Source: Acidobacteria bacterium UBA7540
GTDB taxonomy: Bacteria > Acidobacteriota > Terriglobia > UBA7540
NCBI GenBank assembly: GCA_002478145.1
Contig: DLMI01000129.1
Location: 4,099-68,098 of the forward strand
Direction: 5' to 3'
Length of the DNA stretch: 64,000 bases
In this document: piece after piece, positions 53,609 through 62,218 of the stretch
How positions within the stretch are numbered: position 1 is the stretch's first letter
Layout: every line of letters begins with the position of its first letter
Notes under the pieces: model-generated
The model's database searches: none
The model's input: the letters and a program-made list of their open reading frames with translations, nothing else
What the model was told of the DNA's origin: nothing
Position numbers and translations under genes: made by a program

Positions 53609-54670
53609 TTAAAACACCTGCTGCGCGATTTTGCGAGCCAGTTGCGAAATCGCGGCCTGCCGCAGTCTCGAAATAGGAAACCATCGAAGTCCTCTTTTGC
53701 GGGGAGTGTGCGAAACCTCCGCCGGGTAAGCATGGACGCGAATGGAGCGGTAAGTAATGCCGTGACGGAGCTCGGCGATGGAGTCCTGGATGGCGACGGA
53801 AGCGCTCCCGCCAGCCCCGAGCTTATTGCGTAAGCTCGCCAGCGCCTCGGGGCGGGAGCGGCCGAAGGCGGAGGGGAAATTCCACAGGTCATCTAACAGG
53901 CCGTCATCAAGGCCGCGCACCATGGCCACTCGGGCTCCGCGCCGGAGGATAGCAGCAGCAAGGTAATGGGATTCCGCCGCGCGCCTGGGACGCGGCTGGG
54001 GGTAGAGTTGGGGCTGGCCGGATTTGTATCCCCGGCACCAGCTTCGCACTGGGCAGGCGGTACATCGGGGAGCGCGAGGCAGGCAAAGGGTTTGCCCCAG
54101 TTCCATTAACGACTGGTTGAAGTCACCGGAGCTTCGAGGCGCAAGCAGAAGTTCGAGTTGGGCTTCTGCCGCGCGCCGGAAGTCCAACTGGTGAAGATTA
54201 CCCTGGAGAGCCGCCAGACGCGAGAGGACTCTGGCAACGTTCCCGTCCAGCAGGGTGTGGACCTGATCGAAGGCAATGCTCAGAACTGCCCGCGCCGTGT
54301 AATCCCCAATTCCAGGCAGCGAACGAATTTGCTCGTACTGCTGGGGGAACGCTCCGCCAAAGCGGCGAACCATTTCCTTGGCGGCCTGGTGCAGGTGACG
54401 GGCGCGGCGATAGTAGCCCAGTCCTGACCATAGTTGCAGGACTCGCTCGAGTGGGGCGCGCGCCAGGTCGGCTAATGTGGGAAACGCCGCGAGAAAGCGT
54501 TGGTAGTACGGGACCACCGTCGCCACCTGGGTCTGCTGAAGCATTACCTCAGAAACCCAGACGGCATACGGATCACCACTCTTCCGCCACGGGAGGGGGC
54601 GCGCGTTTCGACGAAACCACTCCAGCAGCGCACTTCGAATCGCATCTCTGTCCTGGCCCGAAAACTTCAT
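53609..54670 (-). CDS. mutY: A/G-specific adenine DNA glycosylase
   Basis: 353 aa from the ATG at 54670 (MKFSGQDRDAIRSALLEWF). An ATG at 54742 overlaps the upstream stop by 4 bases (ATGA) and adds 24 atypical residues; coupling makes it possible. Removes A opposite 8-oxoG. HhH-GPD: SEVMLQQTQV with catalytic Glu, SLPGIGDYTARAVL, LDGNVARVLSRL. [4Fe-4S] Cys spacing 6-2-5 in CLPRAPRCTACPVRSWC. The NUDIX-like C-domain recognising 8-oxoG ends the protein. Lies between VWFA and transglutaminase genes. Confidence 0.95.
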   Translation of the reverse strand: MKFSGQDRDAIRSALLEWFRRNARPLPWRKSGDPYAVWVSEVMLQQTQVATVVPYYQRFLAAFPTLADLARAPLERVLQLWSGLGYYRRARHLHQAAKEMVRRFGGAFPQQYEQIRSLPGIGDYTARAVLSIAFDQVHTLLDGNVARVLSRLAALQGNLHQLDFRRAAEAQLELLLAPRSSGDFNQSLMELGQTLCLPRAPRCTACPVRSWCRGYKSGQPQLYPQPRPRRAAESHYLAAAILRRGARVAMVRGLDDGLLDDLWNFPSAFGRSRPEALASLRNKLGAGGSASVAIQDSIAELRHGITYRSIRVHAYPAEVSHTPRKRGLRWFPISRLRQAAISQLARKIAQQVF

Positions 54671-54738
54671 CCGTTTGATGCTATCGTTGTCTGCGTTCTG
54701 ATTGAGCCGAGCTTTTCTGCCGCACGCAGACGAAACGC

Positions 54739-57195
54739 TCATTCGAGAACGAAGTCCGCCGTGCGTATGGGGCTCGCCCCACCCGCGGAATTCCGGGCCC
54801 TTACCTCCAGCCGGTATTCTCCTGCCTGAAGGCTGTCCGTGGGAATCTCCCGTGCCAGGGGGATCAGCGGATTCCCCGAGCGCGCGAGCGCGTTCACAAG
54901 TATGGTGTTCGAGGAATACACTTGCTGGTTGGTCTTGCGATTGACGATATTGAAGAGCACCCCCACACGGGGTACCAGACTCGATTGCATCAGGGGTTCA
55001 AAAACCTCGACGTAGAACGCGACCTTGTCGCCGCGCTGGAAACGATTGCCCGGCTGGATGAATACTTCCATACCCTGGAAGAGCAGCGGAGTTTGATCCT
55101 CGAGGAGTTGTGAATCCAGGCTGGCAACGAGCTGGTCCACGGGACGAAAAGCGTTGCTGAGGGCGGGTCCGCTGAGCTCGAGGTGTTGGCCGTCAAAGGG
55201 GGCAATGCTCAACGCTGTTTCGTACTTCCCAAATTTCTCCCCGCCGGTGCTCAGAACCAGTTTCAGCGTGTATTTTCCCGGTGCAACATTGAAGGTGTGC
55301 TGATAATTGAATGGCCCTTTGGAAAACTCCTTCAGGTCTTTCTTTTCCATGTCCAGCTTCACCGTATCGCTGAATCGAGCGGCCACCGATCCGTCCTCCC
55401 GGTAGGCAATACCCAGCACTTGCACATTGGAATGAAGCTCCTTCTTCCCTTTTTCGAAGTCGATCGCCGAAGCCGGGACCTGAAGCGAAATGTTCACGCG
55501 CGCCACGCCCGGCGAACTGTAGAAGTAAGGCGTACTGAGTGAAACAGGGACTTGTCCGGGCTGAGAACTTGCCGCCAGCGCTTCCAGGGTTTTCCCCTCG
55601 AGTTTTCCGGCCAGCAGGTCGGGAGACTTCAAGTCGTAGTAACCATTACGGTGGCGGAGTTGCACTCCGCCGCGGGTCACCTTCACTGTGATCTTGTGGT
55701 AACTCCCGTCGTGCGCTTGGCTGGGTGGGACATAACCTAGAATGTAGTACTCGTCCAATTCGTTGGCGATCTTATTCAAGCCGGCAAGGAAATCGTTGGT
55801 GTTGAATATGGTAAAGCCGCCTGTCCCTCGAGCCAACGCGTCGAGAACCTGCTGGTTGGCGGAAACGCTTTGATCAATCAAGCCCCGGAGGCGGTTCTGC
55901 GGGCAAAGAGGATTCGATAGGGCAACCGTCGAGTTGTTACACTGAGAAGTGCCGCCGGGATAATTCGCGTAAGAACCTCCCGAGCCACCGGCATTGCCTC
56001 CTCCTCCGCCACCCTTCGTGCCGCCACCACCTCCTGTCCCGCCGCCACCCTTCGTGCCGCCACCACTGCCGCCGCCACCTCCTGTCCCGCCGCCACCCTT
56101 GGTGCCGCCGCCAGTGCCACCGCCACCTCCTGTCCCACCTCCACCCCCACGTGCACCGCCAAGTCCTCCGCCTCCGGTCCCACCGCCCCCACCGCCAACT
56201 CCTCCGCCTCCTCCGGTCCCGCCGGTACCGCCGCCACCGCTATGCTGCGGCCAGGGGTCGGGCGAACCCGCTAAGGAAGCGAGCAATCCTGGTTCGTGCG
56301 GGAATGGCGAATCGAGGAGAAATGGATTTGGCGGCAGCCCTGGCAGGGACGTGAGTGGTGCCTGCAAGCCTCGCACGTCCACCGGGTAGATCGCCACATT
56401 GGCTCGACTAGCAGCATCGATCGTGGCATCGAGCTCAAATTGGTGTTCCGAGGTGAGTGGAAAGCCTGCGGAGAAAAGAATCAACGTCTTGCGGCCAGGG
56501 ACGGCCCCCAGTGTTTTCGCCAAGTCGCGGATGGCCAGAAGGAACGATCGGGCGCCGAAATCGGCTTCAGCCAGGGAAATCTGCCCCATCGACGCAATTC
56601 CGGCAGTCGGCGCACCCATGGACGCAATATCGACTGTCGACGTGGATATATTCGGCGAAACCGCAGAGTATTTCACCTCTGCCGTCGCACGCCTCAGCTT
56701 CTCTCCGTCCGGGGTGAAATTCTGGACCACTTGGGTTGTCCCTCCAAAGTCCACCACCGCCATCAGGCGTTCCGGCGACGCAGTCTTCTCCACAAACTGG
56801 TTTGCGGCCCGCCGTGCCACCATTTGGTCTCCGGCGCTCATGGTGGAGTCATCGAAAAAGAGCACGATATAGCGAGGCTGGCTCGGCCCTTTAGGACCCC
56901 GACCCTCCCCGGCGCGCGAAAAGCTGGCAATCACTTGGGGCTGGTTATCCTCGAGGACCTCGAATTCCTTCACCTCCAGATCTTTGATGTATTCCCCTTT
57001 CTTGTTGGTGGCAATGACGTCCACCAGAACAAGATTCGCTTCGGCTCTTATGATTTGAGGGGAAGTGGCGGCCACCTGGGGAGGAGCATTCGGCGCTCCC
57101 CCGCTCTGGGCAAGAGTGAGAACCAGCCGCGCTCCCAAAATTCCGAGGGCAGCCGGTAGGAGAATATACAAACCAAAGTTGGTTCTTCGACGCAT
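54739..57195 (-). CDS. Secreted VWFA-related protein with Gly-rich insert
   Basis: 818 aa. Signal or anchor at residues 8-30. VWFA-related domain of the acidobacterial type: VDVIATNKKGEYIKDLEVKEF, YIVLFFDDSTMSAGD, GRKTLILFSAGFPLTSEH, IYPVDVRG. Residues 318-404 are almost pure Gly with Thr/Lys (GGGGTGG, GGGTKGGGG units). Then GTGGFTIFNTND and DEYYILGYVPP close the domain, and a beta-rich C-terminal half of 300 residues follows. The Gly insert lies in the loop where relatives have short spacers. It starts 10 bp after the first VWFA gene ends; role in envelope assembly is inferred only. Confidence 0.88.
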   Translation of the reverse strand: MRRRTNFGLYILLPAALGILGARLVLTLAQSGGAPNAPPQVAATSPQIIRAEANLVLVDVIATNKKGEYIKDLEVKEFEVLEDNQPQVIASFSRAGEGRGPKGPSQPRYIVLFFDDSTMSAGDQMVARRAANQFVEKTASPERLMAVVDFGGTTQVVQNFTPDGEKLRRATAEVKYSAVSPNISTSTVDIASMGAPTAGIASMGQISLAEADFGARSFLLAIRDLAKTLGAVPGRKTLILFSAGFPLTSEHQFELDATIDAASRANVAIYPVDVRGLQAPLTSLPGLPPNPFLLDSPFPHEPGLLASLAGSPDPWPQHSGGGGTGGTGGGGGVGGGGGGTGGGGLGGARGGGGGTGGGGGTGGGTKGGGGTGGGGGSGGGTKGGGGTGGGGGTKGGGGGGNAGGSGGSYANYPGGTSQCNNSTVALSNPLCPQNRLRGLIDQSVSANQQVLDALARGTGGFTIFNTNDFLAGLNKIANELDEYYILGYVPPSQAHDGSYHKITVKVTRGGVQLRHRNGYYDLKSPDLLAGKLEGKTLEALAASSQPGQVPVSLSTPYFYSSPGVARVNISLQVPASAIDFEKGKKELHSNVQVLGIAYREDGSVAARFSDTVKLDMEKKDLKEFSKGPFNYQHTFNVAPGKYTLKLVLSTGGEKFGKYETALSIAPFDGQHLELSGPALSNAFRPVDQLVASLDSQLLEDQTPLLFQGMEVFIQPGNRFQRGDKVAFYVEVFEPLMQSSLVPRVGVLFNIVNRKTNQQVYSSNTILVNALARSGNPLIPLAREIPTDSLQAGEYRLEVRARNSAGGASPIRTADFVLE
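55985..56245. repeat. Gly-codon minisatellite in the VWFA gene
   Basis: About 260 bp of imperfect GCCGCCACC/TCCTGTCCC repeats (plus-strand view) encoding the Gly-rich loop. The opposite strand is an open Pro-rich frame that is only a shadow. Likely to change length by slippage and hard to assemble. Confidence 0.85.
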
Positions 57196-57205
57196 ACGCC
57201 ACCCC

Positions 57206-59068
57206 CTAATAAGGTATCTCCACCGTACGGTTCAGCCCCGATAATTGCCCAGCCTCGGAGTCCCGGACAATCTGGCGAACCAGGTACGTCCCGGGCTTCA
57301 AGTCGAATTCCATCTTTAGCGTTATTCCGGTTTGGTTCAACCTCGCAAGTGTAGCATCGCGAAGTCGAAACTCTACCACTTTCTCTTTTCCCTCCACGTA
57401 CTTTCCATCCCGGTCGAACAGGACGGTTAAAAAGGTGAGTTTGTTCAGATGGCGATCCTGTTCCTTGCGGAAACGCACGGAACTCAAATCCAAATGAGTA
57501 AGCACAGCAAGCCGCGCCTCGGCTTCGTTGACTTTATAAAACTGCGTGTGCACATTGATCGGAAGTTCCTTCAATTCGTCTTGGGAGTAAACTGCCTGTT
57601 CGATTTCTTCCTTGGCCTTGGTGGCCACATCCACCGACGCTTTGGGCGCAAAATAGCCACGGCGCGCCTGAATCGTGAAGCCGGCGGGGTTCACCAGGTT
57701 GACCTTCAGCTTGTGGAATCGGCCATCAAACTTGAGGTTGCGGGGAGAAAAGGCCAGAACGTAATAAACGTCCGAAAGTGTCCCCACCTGTCGGAAGCCC
57801 CTGTCCAAATCGTTGCTATTGTGGAAGAACTGGCCACCCGTATCCCCCGCAAGGTCGGAAAGAACCTCCTCGGCCAGGGAGAATCCCGCATCGATGATCT
57901 GTTGTTTCCTCCCCATCAAATCCGGACGGCCGGGGAGACTAATGGTTTGGCGGCTGGCATCACCGCCGGGAATGATGACATACAGGCCCCTGGGGTCCAG
58001 GGCGCTGATGACCACGCTGGAGCGCAGCGCTCGGTCCGCGATCTCCGCGATCTGGGACTCCAGGTTGTAGAGGAGAAAACCGGGCGAAAGGAAAATGACG
58101 CTGTGTTGCCCGGGCAGCAGCGCGGTGCGGCGAATGACTTGTTCAAGGCCTCGCAACACCGCCTCGGACTGCGTCTCCCAATCATTCAACACCCGCGTTG
58201 CCTCCGCCTGCACGATGTTTGCCGCTGTGCTGCTGCACGTTTGCAGCGCGGCGCTGTCGCCGACTTCGCAATCGCACTGGATAACCTCTTGTGTCGCAAT
58301 ATCAGTGGCAGAGGGGTCGTGCTGTTGCACGATTAAGTAAGCCTGATAGTCACCAATATCAGGACAGGAATTTGTATCTGTTGAGATATTGGGCCTCGGT
58401 CGGAGCTTGAAAAGGGCTTCGTGGAGCTTGCTGCGGTCGTCCGTGAAGTCCAGGTTGCCCTGGCCTGAGGAGGTGAAGATGCCCGCCCTGTCCGCAGCAG
58501 TAAGCGTGGTCGCCAGATACCGGTCGGCGGCATCGCGGGCGTGAGCGATATCTTCAAACGTCATTTGGAGATCATCGAAGTAAAGCGCCTGGAAGTTCCG
58601 CGCCGTCGCATTCGCCGCTCCCGCCTCTGAAGCGGCTTCCTCATCCGACTCCTTGCCGGGGGCCGGGCGCGCCACGGCCGAGGTGCGGCTGGAGGATTCG
58701 AGGGCGAACTGGTCAATCTCCTGCGGCTTGCCGTTGTCCAATAATCGAAAGTCTTCTTTCCGCAGGCGGGGCACGGGACGACCATTCGAGTCGCGCACGA
58801 TCGCACGCACCACCACCATGTTGCGCTGCACTTGCACCTTGAACGGGGATTGAACGTCCTGGGTGGCAATTTCCTGTTCACCCGAGCCCTGGCCGGCGGC
58901 AGCCGCCGGCACGCCACTGAAAAGCCCCGCCCCCAATAGGCCCACAAATAGTAGCAGTAAGGTGACCCCTATCCCGCCCTGCCAGATGGGTTCCCAGGCA
59001 CGCACGGAAGCTGGCCCCAAAGGAGTCGGGCCAAGCCCACGGTAGCGCCGCTCGAAAGCGAAGTCCAT
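57206..59068 (-). CDS. Secreted VWFA-related protein
   Basis: 620 aa. Cytosolic start, membrane/signal helix at about 32-52 (GVTLLLLFVGLLGAGLFSG). VWFA-related domain: VRAIVRDSNGRPVPRLRKEDFRLLDNGKPQEI, ALYFDDLQMTFEDIAHARDAA, HSVIFLSPGFLL, ISALDPRGLYV, DTGGQFFHNSNDLDRGFRQV, YYVLAFSPRN. A beta-rich C-terminal domain follows. First gene of the leftward VWFA-VWFA-mutY-transglutaminase cluster. Confidence 0.9.
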   Translation of the reverse strand: MDFAFERRYRGLGPTPLGPASVRAWEPIWQGGIGVTLLLLFVGLLGAGLFSGVPAAAAGQGSGEQEIATQDVQSPFKVQVQRNMVVVRAIVRDSNGRPVPRLRKEDFRLLDNGKPQEIDQFALESSSRTSAVARPAPGKESDEEAASEAGAANATARNFQALYFDDLQMTFEDIAHARDAADRYLATTLTAADRAGIFTSSGQGNLDFTDDRSKLHEALFKLRPRPNISTDTNSCPDIGDYQAYLIVQQHDPSATDIATQEVIQCDCEVGDSAALQTCSSTAANIVQAEATRVLNDWETQSEAVLRGLEQVIRRTALLPGQHSVIFLSPGFLLYNLESQIAEIADRALRSSVVISALDPRGLYVIIPGGDASRQTISLPGRPDLMGRKQQIIDAGFSLAEEVLSDLAGDTGGQFFHNSNDLDRGFRQVGTLSDVYYVLAFSPRNLKFDGRFHKLKVNLVNPAGFTIQARRGYFAPKASVDVATKAKEEIEQAVYSQDELKELPINVHTQFYKVNEAEARLAVLTHLDLSSVRFRKEQDRHLNKLTFLTVLFDRDGKYVEGKEKVVEFRLRDATLARLNQTGITLKMEFDLKPGTYLVRQIVRDSEAGQLSGLNRTVEIPY

Positions 59069-59215
59069 TTTCGCCCCGTATTTCGCAGACCAACCAAGCT
59101 AAGTATCTGGCGGGCCTGTGGCAAAGTCAAGTCAAGGCCCGGTAGTGACTCATTTTGAATTTTGTAGAGCGGAATTCGGTGTTAAACTCTTCTTAAAATC
59201 AGAGGGAGATGCGGC

Positions 59216-59221
59216 TATAAT
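59216..59221 (+). promoter_or_regulatory. Consensus TATAAT -10 box for a leaderless gene
   Basis: TATAAT is followed by exactly 8 bases and the ATG at 59230, so transcription would start at or within two bases of the start codon. Confidence 0.55.
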
Positions 59222-59229
59222 CTGCTCCT

Positions 59230-60015
59230 ATGGATATAGTTCTCTCCCTTCTGGAAAGTCCACTCTCGGCGCTCGTCCTTTGCTTGTTATTGGGGGCGGT
59301 GGCCATGAGCGGTAAACTTAGTCAACTGGCCGCGAACTTGTGTTTGGTTGGAGTGTGTATTGTGGGAGGAATTGGAATTCTCAGGGGCGCTGCGCGCCAA
59401 CCGCGCCTGGCTTTTGGTGCAATTCTGGTGTTGATAGGATTTTGTCTGGTGATAAGTCATTGGATAAGGCCCGAAAAAGAAAATAAGCTGCCGGAGCAGC
59501 CACCCCGAAGAGGCACTGAAGCCAAGCCGCAAACAGATTTTAAAGTCGAGTGGGCACTCCCCATTGTTTCCGATACGACAGTGACTGAAGGAAAAATCCG
59601 GAGAAAGTGGACAACTTTCTTTTTGCAGGTAGCCGTCTTGAACAAGGGGACTCCAAGTGTCATAGGAAACATTGAACTCATTGTAAAATTCAGAGATGGA
59701 AGGCAGTTTAAGGGAATTCTGTTTGTCCCTGACCAGGAAATTCTTACCTTCCCGACACCCGATGGCGGCTCTACTTCTTTTCACCGGACCTCCGCATTTA
59801 TTACGAGAGCTACGACAGTCCCTATAGCCACTAATGCTCGCGTGTCTGGCTTTGTGATGTACAAGTTCCCCGCAGAGATAAGACCGCAAATGACTCAAGT
59901 GGGAACTGTGTATATTTTCACGGTTTGGGATGCAGAAGGAAAAGAGTATAAGACTTACATTCCATGGGTCAACGAACTGGCAACGGAAATAGGAAGAATG
60001 CCCGGAGTGGATTAA
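59230..60015 (+). CDS. Membrane protein of unknown function
   Basis: 261 aa. Three N-terminal hydrophobic helices (about 5-20, 30-50, 58-78: LSALVLCLLLGAVAM, LCLVGVCIVGGIGIL, FGAILVLIGFCLVISHW), a basic linker, then a soluble beta-rich domain (FFLQVAVLNKGTPSVIGNIELIVKFRDG, GTVYIFTVWDAEGKEY). Base composition is visibly more AT-rich than neighbours, which suggests transfer. It lies directly before the RAYT element. No family recognised. Confidence 0.75.
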   Translation: MDIVLSLLESPLSALVLCLLLGAVAMSGKLSQLAANLCLVGVCIVGGIGILRGAARQPRLAFGAILVLIGFCLVISHWIRPEKENKLPEQPPRRGTEAKPQTDFKVEWALPIVSDTTVTEGKIRRKWTTFFLQVAVLNKGTPSVIGNIELIVKFRDGRQFKGILFVPDQEILTFPTPDGGSTSFHRTSAFITRATTVPIATNARVSGFVMYKFPAEIRPQMTQVGTVYIFTVWDAEGKEYKTYIPWVNELATEIGRMPGVD

Positions 60016-60045
60016 ATGAACTTAGCCTGCATTCGGTGGAAGCGG

Positions 60046-60085
60046 GTAGCGCAGAGTCTCGCCTTTTGAGACTCTGCGGCTCTTG
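60046..60085 (+). repeat. Left REP of the RAYT element
   Basis: GTAG tetranucleotide followed by CGCAGAGTCTC, loop GCCTTTT, GAGACTCTGCG. GTAG beside the stem foot is the recognition feature known for RAYT/REP pairs. Confidence 0.9.
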
Positions 60086-60100
60086 GTGGGCAATCGCGCG

Positions 60101-60106
60101 TATAAT
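60101..60106 (+). promoter_or_regulatory. Consensus TATAAT -10 box of the RAYT gene
   Basis: TATAAT is followed by 8 bases and the ATG at 60115, the same spacing as for the gene at 59230, giving a leaderless transcript. No good -35 match at 17 bp. Confidence 0.5.
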
Positions 60107-60114
60107 GCGGGGTC

Positions 60115-60636
60115 ATGTCCCGCTTGCGACGCCTGGTCGTGTCCGACCGATTTTTCTTCGTCACTTGCCGGCTCCTGCCGCGCCGAGGGAAGCTTCTGGG
60201 ATCGGAATTCGAGCGCCTGGCCCGTGTGGTGCGAGAACGGCGAGAGAAATACCATTTTCTCCTGACGGCCTGGGTTTTCTTGCCGGACCACTGGCATGCG
60301 ATCATCTTCCCGCGTTATCCGCTCACCATCTCGCGGGTCATGGAATCCATCAAGGTGGGCTCAACGCATCGCATCAACTCCGGCAGAAGAGAGTCGGGCC
60401 TTCTCTGGCAGCCGCGATTTTTCGACCGGGCGGTGCGGACGGTTCAGGAATACTACGAGAAGGTGGAATACATTCACCTGAACCCGGTGCGGGCGGGGCT
60501 TGTGGAGCGAGCAGAGGACTGGCCGTGGTCGAGCATGAGGGACTACGCCGGGAATTTGAGCGCGGTGGCCAGCGGGCATCGCATTCTGCCCATCGATCGG
60601 ATACTGCTGCCAGCCGATGCCCGGACACGGATCTGA
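60115..60636 (+). CDS. REP-associated tyrosine transposase (RAYT, Y1 family)
   Basis: 173 aa. Single-strand endonuclease of the Y1 HUH family that cuts and joins REP hairpins. HUH histidines H59 and H61 in FLPDHWHAII. Likely catalytic Tyr Y119 in EYIHLNPVRAGLV. WPWSSMRDYAG at about 136-146 is the conserved C-terminal motif. Length and motifs are complete, so it is probably active. It is flanked by its own inverted REPs. Confidence 0.95.
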   Translation: MSRLRRLVVSDRFFFVTCRLLPRRGKLLGSEFERLARVVRERREKYHFLLTAWVFLPDHWHAIIFPRYPLTISRVMESIKVGSTHRINSGRRESGLLWQPRFFDRAVRTVQEYYEKVEYIHLNPVRAGLVERAEDWPWSSMRDYAGNLSAVASGHRILPIDRILLPADARTRI

Positions 60637-60640
60637 ACGA

Positions 60641-60678
60641 AAAGCCGCAGAGTCCCAACATCAGGGACTCTGCGCTAC
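60641..60678 (-). repeat. Right REP of the RAYT element
   Basis: Inverted copy of the left REP: CGCAGAGTCCC, loop AACATCA, GGGACTCTGCG, CTAC. The compensating stem changes (T/C with A/G) relative to the left copy show that the stem is maintained. Confidence 0.9.
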
Positions 60679-60725
60679 CTGCTCCGATGCGCGAAGTACC
60701 TTGGCCAAATCCTTGGAGGTCGCCC

Positions 60726-61669
60726 CTAATCGCTTAGCTCGTCCCTCACGCGCGAAAACAGCCAGTCCGCCCAATCCTTGTACTCTTGTGCTTCTGAATT
60801 TCCCGCGGTGACTCTTTCAAAAGTGGCCCGCATAGTGATCTGGAATTCGTATGTTTCGCATCGTGCAGCTAACTCCGGAGCCAGTCTGACGCCGGGCGGG
60901 AGCCACCCGATTGGCGGTTCCCCCGTCCCGGTGGTTACAATAGGCTCGACCACAAAGTCCATCTCGAAAAATAAGGGCTTCTTAAGTCTTAAGATGAATT
61001 TTTCCGGCCCGCTGGCAGGGGATGAGGCCACGTGGATAAGAGTCACCCTTGTACCCTTGGGTAAGGGGAGGTGACCGTGCTCCCATTTAAATCGTTCAAG
61101 GTCGCTGTCAGAAAACCGGTTGACGGCGACAATGCCTAAAAAGGTCTTGCCCGGGTAGTCTTGAAGCCTGGATAACCTCATGGGCTTGCTCACCGTTGTT
61201 ATTTGAGCACCAGATACCCAGTGCACCCACCAGCCGCCCCGCTGGAGTTCCTCAACGGTACGAAGGAGTTGGTACTGGAGGAGCTCTCCGCAGAACGCGA
61301 ATCTGTCACCAGCATTGGTCGGCTTTTCTATAGTGGATACCCACTTGCCGTCACGATTGGTTTTCGGACGCCCCAAACCAAAAGATTCAGACAGGCGAGA
61401 CGTAATCTTGGGGCTACTGGGATCGAAATTCACCCAGGCCGGAGCTCCGTCGACCGTGTCGAACACAACAGAGCTTGCGAACGCAGATTCGACCGTCGAC
61501 TCTTTCAATGAGACGAGCACTGCTGCTAGCGTGGTCGCAGTGCCAACCAGCAGAATTGAAAGAACCGGAGCAAGGGTCTTCTCGCTCCAGTTCAACACAA
61601 CCAAGGTAATGGTAGCTGCAAGTAATAAAAAAAACCGACAACAGCGGGAACAAGAATTATCTTCGTCAT
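60726..61669 (-). CDS. Two-TM membrane protein of unknown function, apparent frameshift in a poly-T run
   Basis: The main frame (60726-61604) codes for 292 aa but has no ribosome-binding site. Just upstream, AGAGGTGGA and an ATG at 61669 begin MTKIILVPAVVGFF, which runs out of frame at a run of eight T (minus strand; plus 61627-61634). Adding one T joins the two into a natural first helix (IILVPAVVGFFLLLAATI), followed by a second (VLSILLVGTATTLAAVLV). The soluble part has no recognised motif (GEPPIGWLPPGVRLAPELAA). It may be a sequencing error, a recent mutation or slippage-controlled expression. Confidence 0.65.
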
Positions 61670-61831
61670 GTCCACCTCTCTCGGGGGAAGTAGCGCATCA
61701 ATATCCCATAATTTAACCACGGTTTTCTCTAGAGCGAAGATTTTTGTTGGAGATCACTCGCGGCTTGGCGCAGAACGCTAGCTCTGCGGTCGGTGCCCCA
61801 GAGTCGAGCTCCTGCTGACGGTGGGGTCGTC

Positions 61832-62218
61832 ATGGAAAGCGCATCAAACGCCTGTCTCAGCCACCGGCACGACACCCAAAGGGCAAGTCGCCCCGAGGGT
61901 TTCTCGCTCCTCGAGATGATGATGGTGGTCACGGTGATCCTGATCGTGGCTTCCATCTCTGTCCCTATCTACACGACCGCCGTGGTGCGCGCGCGTGAGG
62001 CCGTTCTCCGCGACCACCTCTTTGAAGCTGTCGGCTCTCAGCGGTCAGCTTTCAGCGAGCATGCCGATAGCTGAGAGCTGAGGGCTGAAAGCGTGCCCTG
62101 GCAGGAGGAGAAGGAAGACGCGACGCTCTCACCAAAGCAAACGGCGCTGGGGATTGTGGACGTCCACAGCGGCTCGAACCTCGTTTCACTCGAAGGCACT
62201 CCGTACAGCAGTTGGTAA
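61832..62218 (+). pseudogene. Broken type IV prepilin-like (pseudopilin) gene
   Basis: The N-terminus from 61832 keeps a prepilin cleavage/methylation motif (PEG, then FSLLEMMMVVTVILIVASIS). The same frame at 62095-62218 gives WQEEKEDATLSP, GIVDVHSGSN and EGTPYSSW, which is the usual C-terminus of acidobacterial pilin-like proteins as I remember them. The middle third (about 40 residues) is missing and is replaced by a CTCAGC word palindrome carrying an in-frame TGA at 62072-62074. Confidence 0.75.
62026..62092. repeat. CTCAGC word palindrome inside the broken prepilin gene
   Basis: Left: GTCGGCTCTCAGCGGTCAGC and TTTCAGC words. Right: GCTGAGAGCTGAGGGCTGAAAGC complements. It occupies the place of the missing central pilin codons. 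Confidence 0.75.

Larger units (their letters stand above)
60046..60678 (+). mobile_element. REPtron: RAYT gene between inverted GTAG-hairpin REPs
   Basis: The left REP starts GTAG at 60046; the right REP ends CTAC at 60678. Each has an 11-bp stem with a 7-base loop. The right REP read on the minus strand matches the left almost base for base outside the loop (GGTAGCGCAGAGTC...GACTCTGCGGCT). The RAYT gene fills the interior. Confidence 0.9.

Noticed and set aside
55994..56389. Pro-rich open frame on the plus strand
   Set aside because: It is the complement of the Gly-codon repeat in the VWFA gene; long open frames opposite low-complexity GC-rich coding DNA are expected, and there is no start signal.
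60046..60085. REP hairpin read as a terminator for the gene ending at 60015
   Set aside because: The stem is terminator-like, but the T-run is in the loop rather than after the stem, and the inverted partner at 60641 and GTAG foot identify it as a REP.
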